A stretch of 11,197 nt of DNA from Thermoleophilia bacterium (GTDB lineage: Bacteria > Actinomycetota > Thermoleophilia > Miltoncostaeales > Miltoncostaeaceae), in NCBI GenBank assembly GCA_016463385.1, contig JAEMRL010000034.1:1-11197 (forward strand), written 5' to 3'. Positions 1 to 8,925 of the stretch are shown here, piece after piece (the first letter of the stretch is position 1; every line of letters begins with the position of its first letter). The position numbers and the translations under genes were made by a program. Under the pieces are notes generated by a model. That model was not told the DNA's origin, ran no database searches, and worked only from the letters and a program-made list of their open reading frames with translations.

Positions 1-50
1 GGCGTGCGCGGCCGCGGTCGCTCCGGTTCCTACACGGCTCCCGGACGGGT

Positions 51-94
51 GTTCACAAGTCGTTCACGCAGGGGTCACAGCAAAGTCACCCGGG
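51..94 (+). promoter_or_regulatory. PHO box: four tandem 11-bp repeats upstream of pstS
   Basis: Four consecutive 11-nt units begin at 51, 62, 73 and 84. They read GTTCACAAGTC, GTTCACGCAGG, GGTCACAGCAA and AGTCACCCGGG, so a (G/T)TCAC core recurs with exact 11-bp spacing, one helical turn apart. Known biology: PhoB/PhoP-family response regulators bind direct repeats of this period, and the actinobacterial unit is close to GTTCACC. The array ends 17 bp before a -10-like TAGCGT, so the last repeat occupies the -35 region, as in activator-dependent Pho promoters. Phosphate-starvation induction of the pst operon is inferred. The first two repeats fit the consensus best and the last two are degenerate. 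Confidence 0.85.
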
Positions 95-111
95 CCCGCA
101 CGGCCGCGGGC

Positions 112-117
112 TAGCGT
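112..117 (+). promoter_or_regulatory. Putative -10 element of the pst operon promoter
   Basis: TAGCGT fits the TANNNT pattern of high-GC sigma-70-type promoters and sits 17 bp after the PHO-box array. No recognisable -35 hexamer precedes it apart from the PHO repeats, which suits an activator-dependent promoter. Transcription would start near 123-125, giving an untranslated leader of about 60 nt before pstS. The position is inferred from the motif only. Confidence 0.55.
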
Positions 118-184
118 CCTCGGCGATCTGCGGGATCCGGTGCCCCGGAGTCCCCGTCTTCCGTTTCGAGAGGAGCACCATCAC

Positions 185-1153
185 ATGGCACGTGGACGCC
201 GAATCGCCCTGATCGCCGCATCAGCGGCGCTCGCTCTGGGCTCACTCGCCGCCGCCGGCTGCGGCGACGACGACGACTCCGGCTCGGACACCTCCGGGGG
301 CGGCGCGAGTCTCGCCGGCGACATCAAGGTCGACGGCTCGTCGACGGTCGCTCCCCTCACCTCCGCCGCCGCGGAGGCCTTCGCGGCGGACAACGGCGAC
401 GTCAACATCACCGTCGGCACGTCCGGCACCGGTGGTGGCTTCGAGCTCTTCTGCACCGGCGAGACCGACATCTCGGACGCCTCCCGCGCGATCAAGGACG
501 AGGAGATCGCCGCGTGTGAGACGGGCGGCGTCACCTACGAGGAGCTGCGCGTCGCGTCGGACGGCATCACGATCGTCACGTCGGCCAACTCCGACCTGGG
601 CTCTGACGCCCTCACCATGGACCAGCTCAAGGCCGTCTGGAGTCCCGACTCCAAGATCAAGAACTGGAAGGACATCCCGGGCGGCGGCTTCAACGACGTC
701 GGCCTGACGCTCGCGGGCGCCGACTCCCAGTCGGGCACCTACGACTTCTTCAACGAGGAAGTGCTCGGCGAGGACGCGGCCGGTGAGGTCATCACCCCGC
801 GCCAGGACTACACGGCCTCGGCCGACGACAACGTCACGGTGCGCGCGGTGACCGGCGCCGACGGCGGCATGGGCTACTTCGGGTTCTCGTACTTCGAGGA
901 GAACATCGACAGCCTGAAGGCCTTCACGCTGGACGGCGTCGAGCCCACGGTCGACACGATCACGGACGGCACCTACCCGCTCTCGCGTCCGCTGTTCATC
1001 TACGTCAACACCGAGTCGCTCGCCCGTCCCGAGGTCGCCGCGTTCGTCCGGTACTACCTCGAGAACTCGACCTCCCTGGCCGAGGAGCAGCAGTTCGTGC
1101 CGGCGCCGCAGGACGCGTTGGACGAGGCCATCGCGAAGCTGCCCGCCGCCTAG
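185..1153 (+). CDS. pstS: PstS, phosphate-binding lipoprotein of the Pst ABC transporter
   Basis: Captures inorganic phosphate outside the membrane and delivers it to the PstCA channel. The 322-residue product starts with a lipoprotein signal (MARGRR, then a hydrophobic Ala/Leu run) ending in AAAGC, so Cys26 would be lipidated. An acidic and Gly/Ser-rich linker follows. Phosphate-binding motifs of the PstS family are visible: DGSST at about 50-54, GTSGTGGGF at 78-86, ISDASR at 96-101 and SQSGT at 181-185. The ATG at 185 is chosen because AGGAG (171-175) lies 9 nt upstream and the signal peptide begins there. The in-frame GTG at 140 would prepend 15 residues, including a His run, to the signal peptide. 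First gene of pstSCAB, and presumably controlled by the PHO box upstream. No odd features. Confidence 0.95.
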   Translation: MARGRRIALIAASAALALGSLAAAGCGDDDDSGSDTSGGGASLAGDIKVDGSSTVAPLTSAAAEAFAADNGDVNITVGTSGTGGGFELFCTGETDISDASRAIKDEEIAACETGGVTYEELRVASDGITIVTSANSDLGSDALTMDQLKAVWSPDSKIKNWKDIPGGGFNDVGLTLAGADSQSGTYDFFNEEVLGEDAAGEVITPRQDYTASADDNVTVRAVTGADGGMGYFGFSYFEENIDSLKAFTLDGVEPTVDTITDGTYPLSRPLFIYVNTESLARPEVAAFVRYYLENSTSLAEEQQFVPAPQDALDEAIAKLPAA

Positions 1154-1168
1154 GCCCGGGCTGACGAC

Positions 1169-2104
1169 GTGACGACGACGAGCGAGACGATGGACACGGA
1201 CGGCGCCCCGCGTCTCGCCCGTCGTCGCCGGCGCCCCCTCGAGCAGGCCACTCTCCTGCTCCTGGGGGCGGCGGCGCTGGTATCGGTCCTCGTGACCGCG
1301 GGGATCGTGATCACCCTCATCACCGAGGGGGCCCCGTTCTTCGCCGATGTCAACGTCATGGACTTCCTCACGGGAAGCGTGTGGGAGCCGGTCAACGACA
1401 CCTACGGCGTGCTGCCCCTGCTGTCGGCGAGCCTCATGATCGCGGGCATCGCGGCCCTGGTCGCCGTCCCGCTCGGGCTGGGCTCGGCGATCTACCTCTC
1501 CGAGTACGCGGCAGAGCCGGTACGGCGGACCATCAAGCCGATCCTCGAGCTCCTCGCGGGCATGCCGACGATCGTCCTGGGCTTCTTCGCCCTCGACTCG
1601 ATCACCCCGGCCCTCCAGTCGATCGGGCTGATCGACGAGAACCAGATCTTCAGTGCCCTCTCGGCGGGCATCGTGGTCGGGCTGCTGATCACCCCGCTGA
1701 TCAGCTCGCTCTCGGAGGACGCGATGCGGGCTGTGCCGCGCGCCATGCGCGAGGGCGCCTACGGCGTGGGCGCCACCAAGCGCGTCGTGGCGGGGCGGAT
1801 CGTCCTGCCCGCAGCGCTCTCGGGCGTGATGGCGGCGATCGTGCTGGGTGTCTCCCGCGCGGTCGGCGAGACCATGGCGGTGACGCTGGCGGCCGGCACC
1901 CAGGCGAACCTGTCGGCCAATCCCACCGACCCGATGCAGACGATCACCGCCTACATCGTGGCCATCTCGAAGGGCGAGGCCGTGCGTGGCAGCACGCAGT
2001 ACCAGTCGATCTTCGCCGTCGGCATCCTGCTGTTCGTGGTGACCCTGATCATCAACCTGGTGGCCGTGCGCTTCGTGCGCCGCTTCCGCACCGTCTACCA
2101 CTAG
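1169..2104 (+). CDS. pstC: PstC, phosphate ABC transporter permease subunit
   Basis: One of the two membrane channel subunits of the phosphate importer, partner of PstA. The 311-residue product has a short basic N-terminus (RLARRRRRP) and hydrophobic segments at about 28-52, 82-110, 130-150, 163-180, 213-240 and 280-302, fitting the six-helix MetI-like permease fold. The cytoplasmic EAA-type loop that docks on PstB spans about 180-214 (EDAMRAVPRAMREGAYGVGATK). SRAVGETMAVTLAAG at about 229-243 is characteristic of PstC. The start is uncertain: GTG at 1169 leaves a 15-nt gap after pstS but lacks a clear ribosome binding site, and ATG at 1190 (residue 8), preceded by a weak GAG-rich stretch, is a fair alternative. 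The frame and product are secure. Confidence 0.93.
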   Translation: MTTTSETMDTDGAPRLARRRRRPLEQATLLLLGAAALVSVLVTAGIVITLITEGAPFFADVNVMDFLTGSVWEPVNDTYGVLPLLSASLMIAGIAALVAVPLGLGSAIYLSEYAAEPVRRTIKPILELLAGMPTIVLGFFALDSITPALQSIGLIDENQIFSALSAGIVVGLLITPLISSLSEDAMRAVPRAMREGAYGVGATKRVVAGRIVLPAALSGVMAAIVLGVSRAVGETMAVTLAAGTQANLSANPTDPMQTITAYIVAISKGEAVRGSTQYQSIFAVGILLFVVTLIINLVAVRFVRRFRTVYH

Positions 2105-2112
2105 GGGGCGAC

Positions 2113-3168
2113 ATGGCCACCGACGCACCCTCCCTCCCGCTCGGCGACGCCGCCGAGGTCCGCCCGCTCCGCAAGAAGCGCCCCCGGCCCGCCGACGCCG
2201 CCTTCCACGCCGCCGCGCTCGGCGCGGTCACCATCACCATGGGCGCCCTCGTCTGGCTCCTCGGGGCGATCCTCGCGTCGGGCCTCGGCAGCCTCGACTG
2301 GGCCTTCATCACCGACCCGGTCTCCACCAGCGCCGAGCGCGCCGGCTTCAACTCGGCGCTGCGAGGCTCGCTCGTGCTGATGCTGATCACGATCACCGTG
2401 GCCATCCCGATCGGCTTCGCCGCGGCGACCTACCTCGAGAAGTTCGCGGCGCTCAGCCGCAGCCAGCTCGAGGGCAACGCGTACGCCCGCCAGCGCAGGC
2501 TCCACGAGATGGAGGCCGCGGGCGCCACGGGTTTCGGCGTCACGCTGAAGCGCCTCGAGGTTCGCGCCAGCTTCCTCTGGGCGCGGATCGGACCGCCGGT
2601 GAACCGGGCCGTCGAGGTCAACATCTCGAACCTCGCGGCCGTGCCCTCGATCATCTACGGGCTTCTCGGCCTGGCGCTCTTCGTCTCCTTCGTGGGGCTC
2701 CAGAAGTCGCTCCTGTCGGGCGGCCTCACGCTCGCGATCCTGGTCCTCCCGATCATCATCATCGCCAGCCGCGAGGCGATCCGGGCGGTGCCGGTCTCGA
2801 TCGAGCAGGGCGCGATGGCCCTCGGCGCGACGCGCTGGCAGGCCGTCTCCCGCCAGACCATCCCTGCCGCCATCCCCGGCATGCTCACCGGGACCATCCT
2901 CGCGATGTCCCGCGCGATCGGCGAGGCGGCGCCCCTGATCGTCGTCGGCGGCGTCGCCTTCGGCACGCAGACGCCGAGCATCAACCCCACCGAGGCCAAC
3001 GACACCCCGCTCTTCGCGATGCCCCTCCAGATCTTCGACTGGGCCGACCGGCCCCAGCAGGACTTCCTCGACCTGGCCGCGAGTGGCATCATCGTGCTGC
3101 TCGTCGTCCTGGTTCTGATGAACGCCGTGGCGATCTTCCTGCGCAACAAGTTCAGCCGACGCTGGTAA
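2113..3168 (+). CDS. pstA: PstA, phosphate ABC transporter permease subunit with an apparent cytoplasmic insertion
   Basis: Second channel subunit of the phosphate importer. The ATG at 2113 follows AGGGGG (2103-2108), which overlaps the pstC stop codon. The same frame is open far upstream inside pstC, but that part is not coding. The 351-residue product has TM1 at about 34-55, TM2 at about 85-108, and VNISNLAAVPSIIYGLLG at 169-186 opening the next helix as in PstA. The EAA loop is at about 219-251 (EAIRAVPVSIEQGAMALGATRWQ), followed by MSRAIGEAAPL and a last helix at about 323-345. Between YLEKFA (107-112) and the VNISNLA helix lie about 55 residues, where PstA proteins I recall have about 15. 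The extra part (about 114-160) is charged, Arg/Glu-rich and probably helical. In the MetI-like topology it faces the cytoplasm. Confidence 0.93.
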   Translation: MATDAPSLPLGDAAEVRPLRKKRPRPADAAFHAAALGAVTITMGALVWLLGAILASGLGSLDWAFITDPVSTSAERAGFNSALRGSLVLMLITITVAIPIGFAAATYLEKFAALSRSQLEGNAYARQRRLHEMEAAGATGFGVTLKRLEVRASFLWARIGPPVNRAVEVNISNLAAVPSIIYGLLGLALFVSFVGLQKSLLSGGLTLAILVLPIIIIASREAIRAVPVSIEQGAMALGATRWQAVSRQTIPAAIPGMLTGTILAMSRAIGEAAPLIVVGGVAFGTQTPSINPTEANDTPLFAMPLQIFDWADRPQQDFLDLAASGIIVLLVVLVLMNAVAIFLRNKFSRRW

Positions 3169-3179
3169 GGAGACCATCT

Positions 3180-4067
3180 GTGCCCGATTCAATGTCCGAC
3201 TCGCCGACGACCACCACCCAGGTGGCCGCCGGCACGGGCGATGAGCTCGTCACCACTCCGACCGCGTCGGCCCCCAAGAGGCCGGGCGGCTCGCACGGTG
3301 TCGTGTTCCGTGCCACCGACCTCGACTTCTACTACGGCAAGGCGCGCGCGCTGAAGGACGTCAACGTCGAGATCCACCGCCACGAGATCACGGCGCTTAT
3401 CGGCCCGTCGGGCTGTGGCAAGTCGACCTTCCTGCGCTGCCTCAACCGGATGAACGACCTCATTCCCGGAACGCGTGTCGATGGGCGGATCGAGTTCCAC
3501 GACCAGGACCTCTACGCCTCCGACATCGACTCGGTGGATGTGCGCCGCCGTATCGGGATGGTGTTCCAGAAGCCCAACCCGTTCCCGAAGTCCATCAAGG
3601 AGAACCTGAACTTCGGGATGAAGGTCAACGGCATCAAGCCGACCGCCGAGCGGATCGAGGCTGTGCTGCGCAAGGCGTCGCTCTGGGACGAGGTCAAGGA
3701 CAAGCTCGACCAGGACGCCTTCGCCCTCTCCGGGGGTCAGCAGCAGCGGCTCTGCATCGCCCGGGCGATCGCCGTCGAGCCCGAGGTGATCCTCATGGAC
3801 GAGCCCTGCTCGGCGCTCGACCCGATCTCGACCCTCGCCATCGAGGACCTGATGAACGAGCTGGTCACGCAGTACACGATCGTGATCGTGACGCACAACA
3901 TGCAGCAGGCCGCCCGCGTCTCCCACCGCACGGCCTTCTTCACCGTCGCCGGCATGGATCAGGGCGAGCGCTACGGCGTCCTCGCGGAGCACGGCGACAC
4001 CGAGAAGATCTTCACCGCGCCCGCCGACAAGAGGACGCAGGACTACATCACGGGGCGCTTCGGCTAG
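3180..4067 (+). CDS. pstB: PstB, phosphate ABC transporter ATP-binding subunit
   Basis: ATPase that powers phosphate import through PstCA. Motifs in the 295-residue product: Walker A GPSGCGKST at 75-83, Q-loop around Gln130, signature LSGGQQQR at 183-190, Walker B VILMDEP at 203-209 with catalytic Glu208, and switch His239 in VTHNMQ. LRCLNRMNDL after Walker A and FQKPNPFPKSI after the Q-loop are PstB hallmarks. The GTG at 3180 is chosen because AAGGAG (3167-3172), which overlaps the pstA stop codon, lies 7 nt upstream; ATG at 3192 is less well placed. Residues 1-38 are a Ser/Thr/Pro/Ala-rich, probably disordered extension that most PstB proteins (about 250-260 residues) lack. Last gene of the operon here, with no phoU after it. 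Confidence 0.95.
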   Translation: MPDSMSDSPTTTTQVAAGTGDELVTTPTASAPKRPGGSHGVVFRATDLDFYYGKARALKDVNVEIHRHEITALIGPSGCGKSTFLRCLNRMNDLIPGTRVDGRIEFHDQDLYASDIDSVDVRRRIGMVFQKPNPFPKSIKENLNFGMKVNGIKPTAERIEAVLRKASLWDEVKDKLDQDAFALSGGQQQRLCIARAIAVEPEVILMDEPCSALDPISTLAIEDLMNELVTQYTIVIVTHNMQQAARVSHRTAFFTVAGMDQGERYGVLAEHGDTEKIFTAPADKRTQDYITGRFG

Positions 4068-4147
4068 AGGCCGAGGGCCCGCTCGACGGCGGACGCCGGC
4101 GCCACCAGGAGGAGCTCGCGGCCGCGCCCGGCCACGAGCTGCAGCCC
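4064..4147 (-). pseudogene. 27-codon open tail after the GGDEF/HD-GYP stop, with a coding signature
   Basis: Minus-strand codons continue in the frame of the GGDEF/HD-GYP gene beyond its TAG (4150-4148) to a second TAG (4066-4064), whose CTAG also holds the pstB stop. All 27 third positions are G or C, and 13 of the 14 A/T bases fall in second positions, the pattern of real genes in this window. The peptide begins GLQLVAGRGRELLLVAPASA and ends VERALGL, a strand-then-helix pattern. It resembles the C-terminal end of STAS (anti-sigma-factor antagonist) domains, but this likeness is only suggestive. It may be the end of an originally longer protein cut by a nonsense mutation, a remnant of a lost gene, or a readthrough extension. 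The mirrored plus-strand frame shares the periodicity but is not in frame with pstB. Confidence 0.4.
4113..4140. terminator. Hairpin between convergent pstB and the GGDEF/HD-GYP gene
   Basis: AGCTCG (4113-4118) pairs with CGAGCT (4135-4140) and GGCC (4120-4123) with GGCC (4130-4133), around one C/A mismatch and a 6-nt loop. It lies between two convergent genes and could end transcripts from either side. There is no U-run on either strand, so intrinsic termination is not certain. The stem also falls inside a stretch with a strong minus-strand coding signature (4064-4147), so the pairing may be a by-product of G+C-rich codons. Confidence 0.4.
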
Positions 4148-6028
4148 CTAGGCGGGGATGAGCTCCGCGGCCTCGGGCTCGGGCAGCGCCCCGGCGACGT
4201 CCAGCCGCACCAGGGCGTCGACCGCCGCCGGCCAGAAGTGCGAGCCCGAGCAGCGGACGCACTCCTCGAGCGCCTCCTCGCGGTTCAGGGCGACGTTGTA
4301 CTCGCGCGCGCTGGTCATGGCGTCCCACGAGTCGGCCACCGCGAGGATGCGCGCGCCCTCGGGGATGTTGGTCCCGTCGATGCCGAGCGGGTAGCCGTCC
4401 CCGTCCCAGCGCTCGTGGTGGTGGGCGACCCACTCGACCTGGTCCGGGTCGAGCACCTCCGAGACGATCCGCGCGCCGAGGCGCGCGTGGTCCTTCATCA
4501 GCTCGCGTTCTTCGGGGGTGAGCCCGGACGACTTCAGCAGGATCGAGTCGGGGATGCCGATCTTGCCGACGTCGTGCACCAGGCCGGCCTCGCGCAGCCG
4601 GATCGCCTCGTCCTGGGTCCACCCGAGGGCGGTGGCGATCATCACCGCCATGTCGGCGACGCGGATGGAGTGGCGCTGGGTGGCCGCATCGCGCGCGTCG
4701 ATCGCGCGGGCCAGCGCGCGAAGGGCGGCGAGCCCGTCCTCGCGCGCGATCTCCCGCGCCCGGTTGGGCACCGACAGGTCTCCCATCAGGTCCGGGTTGT
4801 AGCGGAAGGCGCCGTCGCGACCGTGGCGCTTGGCCCAGTAGAGGGCGGCGTCGGCCTGGGCCAGCAGGCCGTCGGCGTCGAGCTCGTCGGTCAGGGTCGC
4901 GATGCCGAGCGAGGCGGTGAGGCGCCCGGCGCCGGCCGGGTACTCGAAGGAGCGCACCGCGGCCCGCACGCGCTCGGCGACCGCGAGGGCGGTGACCCCG
5001 TCGGTGTCGGGCAGGAGCATCAGGAACTCCTCGCCACCGATCCGCGCGACGATGTCCCCGGCACGGGACGCCGCACGGATGCGGCGGGCGGTCTCGACGA
5101 GCACCAGGTCGCCCACCGGATGACCGAAGGTGTCGTTGACCGCCTTGAAGTGGTCGAGGTCGATCATCACGGCGCTGAGGCCGCGCCCGGTGGCCTGCGC
5201 GGACGCGGTCGCCTCCTGGAGGCGGTCGTGCAGCAGGCGCTGGTTCGAGAGCCCGGTGAGCGGGTCGGTGTCGGCCAGGTGGCGCAGTCGCTCCGTGGCG
5301 GCCTGCAGGGCGTCCACGATCCGTCGCCGGCTGCGCGCGACCAGGCGCCACGTGAGCAGCCCGAGGAGGATGGCCAGGATCGCGGTCGCGCCGGTGAGCG
5401 TGATGATGCGCCGCGTGGCCGCGGTCACCGCCGCGTTGGCGTCGTCGAGCTCCGCGGAGTTCTCGCTGGCCCAGGTGTCGGCGGCGGACCGCAGATCGGT
5501 GATCAGCGGCGTCAGGGCCGCCACGAAGCGCCGGTCTGCGGGCGACCCGAGCTCGGGCGACCCGGATGACGACGCCACCAGGCCGACCACGGCCGTGAGC
5601 CCGTCGAGCGTCTCGGCGATGGCCGTCTGCTCGGCGGCCGACCCGTCGCCGCCGGCCTCCACCCGGCTCAGCGCGATCGCCTCGCCGTTCGCGGCGAGGA
5701 TGTTGGCGGCCACCTCGAGCGGGATGCGCGTGTCGCCCTCGGCGCGACGGCGCCAGAGGGCGGCCTCCTCCTCTTGGAGGCTGTAGCGCAGGGAGTCGAG
5801 CCGGCTCTGCACGCTCTGCTCGCCGCGATAGCGCTCCAGCTCGTCGACCATGCCGCGACCGGTGATGGCCGCGACGGCCAGCACCACCAGGGCGAGGACG
5901 GCCAGGATCCCCATCTGGGCGGCCTGCATCCGCCGCTCGGCGCGGACGGCCGCCGCCCATCCCTGGTCGCGGCGGGGATCGTCCTCGCGCCGCGACGAGG
6001 CGGCGGAGGCGGATCGGGCTCTGATCAC
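4148..6028 (-). CDS. Membrane-anchored GGDEF and HD-GYP protein (cyclic di-GMP synthesis and degradation)
   Basis: Probable bifunctional c-di-GMP enzyme. Numbered from the farthest possible start, TTG at 6079: TM1 at about 56-73, an extracytoplasmic helical region at about 75-222 (unassigned sensor), TM2 at about 225-247, GGDEF domain at about 268-430, HD-GYP domain at about 445-628. The cyclase site reads GGEEF (348-352), and RAGD (339-342), five residues earlier, fits the RxxD inhibitory I-site. The HD-GYP site has HD at 502-503 followed by xGKI, His531, HHE at 554-556, GYP at 562-564 and Asp583, so the phosphodiesterase looks intact. The GTG at 6028 (626 residues) is preferred because roughly the first 22 codons after 6079 often end in A or T, unlike coding DNA here, and TTG 6079 abuts a hairpin without a ribosome binding site. 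GTG 6028 also lacks a good site, and ATG at 5929 is possible. It lies downstream of acnA on the same strand. Confidence 0.88.
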   Translation of the reverse strand: MIRARSASAASSRREDDPRRDQGWAAAVRAERRMQAAQMGILAVLALVVLAVAAITGRGMVDELERYRGEQSVQSRLDSLRYSLQEEEAALWRRRAEGDTRIPLEVAANILAANGEAIALSRVEAGGDGSAAEQTAIAETLDGLTAVVGLVASSSGSPELGSPADRRFVAALTPLITDLRSAADTWASENSAELDDANAAVTAATRRIITLTGATAILAILLGLLTWRLVARSRRRIVDALQAATERLRHLADTDPLTGLSNQRLLHDRLQEATASAQATGRGLSAVMIDLDHFKAVNDTFGHPVGDLVLVETARRIRAASRAGDIVARIGGEEFLMLLPDTDGVTALAVAERVRAAVRSFEYPAGAGRLTASLGIATLTDELDADGLLAQADAALYWAKRHGRDGAFRYNPDLMGDLSVPNRAREIAREDGLAALRALARAIDARDAATQRHSIRVADMAVMIATALGWTQDEAIRLREAGLVHDVGKIGIPDSILLKSSGLTPEERELMKDHARLGARIVSEVLDPDQVEWVAHHHERWDGDGYPLGIDGTNIPEGARILAVADSWDAMTSAREYNVALNREEALEECVRCSGSHFWPAAVDALVRLDVAGALPEPEAAELIPA

Positions 6029-6080
6029 ACAGTCTTTGTCGGCCGCTCGGCGGAACAGTCCACCTCGCGGGCGAGACAAT

Positions 6081-6114
6081 GCCCCCCGGGCCGCGCGATC
6101 GCGACCCGGGGGGC
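6081..6114 (-). terminator. Hairpin after acnA
   Basis: GCCCCCCGGG (6081-6090) and CCCGGGGGGC (6105-6114) form a perfect 10-bp G/C stem around a 14-nt loop that itself contains the palindrome GCGATCGC. On the minus strand it begins 8 nt after the acnA TGA. Only a short ATTGT follows the stem, so it is a strong hairpin without a real U-tract, a form often accepted as a terminator in high-GC actinobacteria. If it terminates fully, the downstream GGDEF/HD-GYP gene needs its own promoter; if only partly, expression would drop from acnA to that gene. Confidence 0.65.
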
Positions 6115-6122
6115 GGGGTGCA

Positions 6123-8812
<2,690 letters not shown>

Positions 8813-8816
<4 letters not shown>

Positions 8817-8830
8817 AGCGGTCTCCTCAT
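8813..8830 (-). other. Mini-ORF overlapping the acnA TTG start
   Basis: ATG at 8830 opens a frame encoding Met-Arg-Arg-Pro-Leu and ends at TGA (8815-8813), which overlaps the acnA TTG start as TTGA. The acnA ribosome binding site lies inside it and supplies its AGG and AGA arginine codons. A ribosome finishing here could restart on acnA, as at ATGA overlaps. No ribosome binding site for the mini-ORF itself is seen, so it may be chance. Confidence 0.2.
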
Positions 8831-8832
8831 AC

Positions 8833-8848
8833 GGTCGGCAGTCCGACC
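8833..8848 (-). promoter_or_regulatory. Inverted repeat in the acnA leader or operator region
   Basis: GGTCGG and CCGACC are perfect 6-bp inverted repeats separated by CAGT. They lie between the putative acnA -10 and its ribosome binding site. If transcription starts near 8847, this would be a stem-loop at the very 5' end of the mRNA; otherwise it could be a repressor site. It does not resemble an operator I recognise. Confidence 0.3.
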
Positions 8849-8852
8849 AGAA

Positions 8853-8858
8853 AGCCTA
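8853..8858 (-). promoter_or_regulatory. Putative -10 element of acnA, overlapping a divergent -10-like element
   Basis: On the minus strand TAGGCT fits TANNNT and lies about 36 nt upstream of the acnA start. On the plus strand the overlapping TACCGT (8857-8862) fits the same pattern and points toward the DUF4258/DUF2283 pair. The two share the TA at 8857-8858 and form a symmetric ANNNTANNNT. Neither has a clear -35 element at 16-18 bp, so both calls are tentative. Confidence 0.4.
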
Positions 8859-8925
8859 CCGTTCCGGCGCACTTCTGACGCGACCGGATCCTGAATCGGG
8901 CGCTGCGAGGCGGTTCCATCGGTGA

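Noticed and set aside
1..50. Possible 5' or 3' end of another gene at the left edge
   Set aside because: Too short to show a frame or codon bias, and no start or stop with a ribosome binding site could be supported.
140..184. GTG start for pstS 45 nt upstream
   Set aside because: It would put 15 residues, including a His run, before the lipoprotein signal and would place the AGGAG ribosome binding site inside the gene.
1381..2112. Upstream extension of the pstA frame inside pstC
   Set aside because: This stretch translates to Arg/Gly/Ala-rich sequence while the pstC frame encodes clear transmembrane helices. The ATG at 2113 with AGGGGG is the real pstA start.
242..2128. Minus-strand open frame of 628 codons opposite pstS and pstC
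   Set aside because: A shadow frame with Arg/Asp/Gly/Val-rich, motif-free translation that lies fully over well-identified plus-strand genes.
3189..5960. Minus-strand open frame of 923 codons across pstB and the GGDEF/HD-GYP gene
   Set aside because: It crosses two convergent recognised genes in the wrong frame for both and shows no domain.
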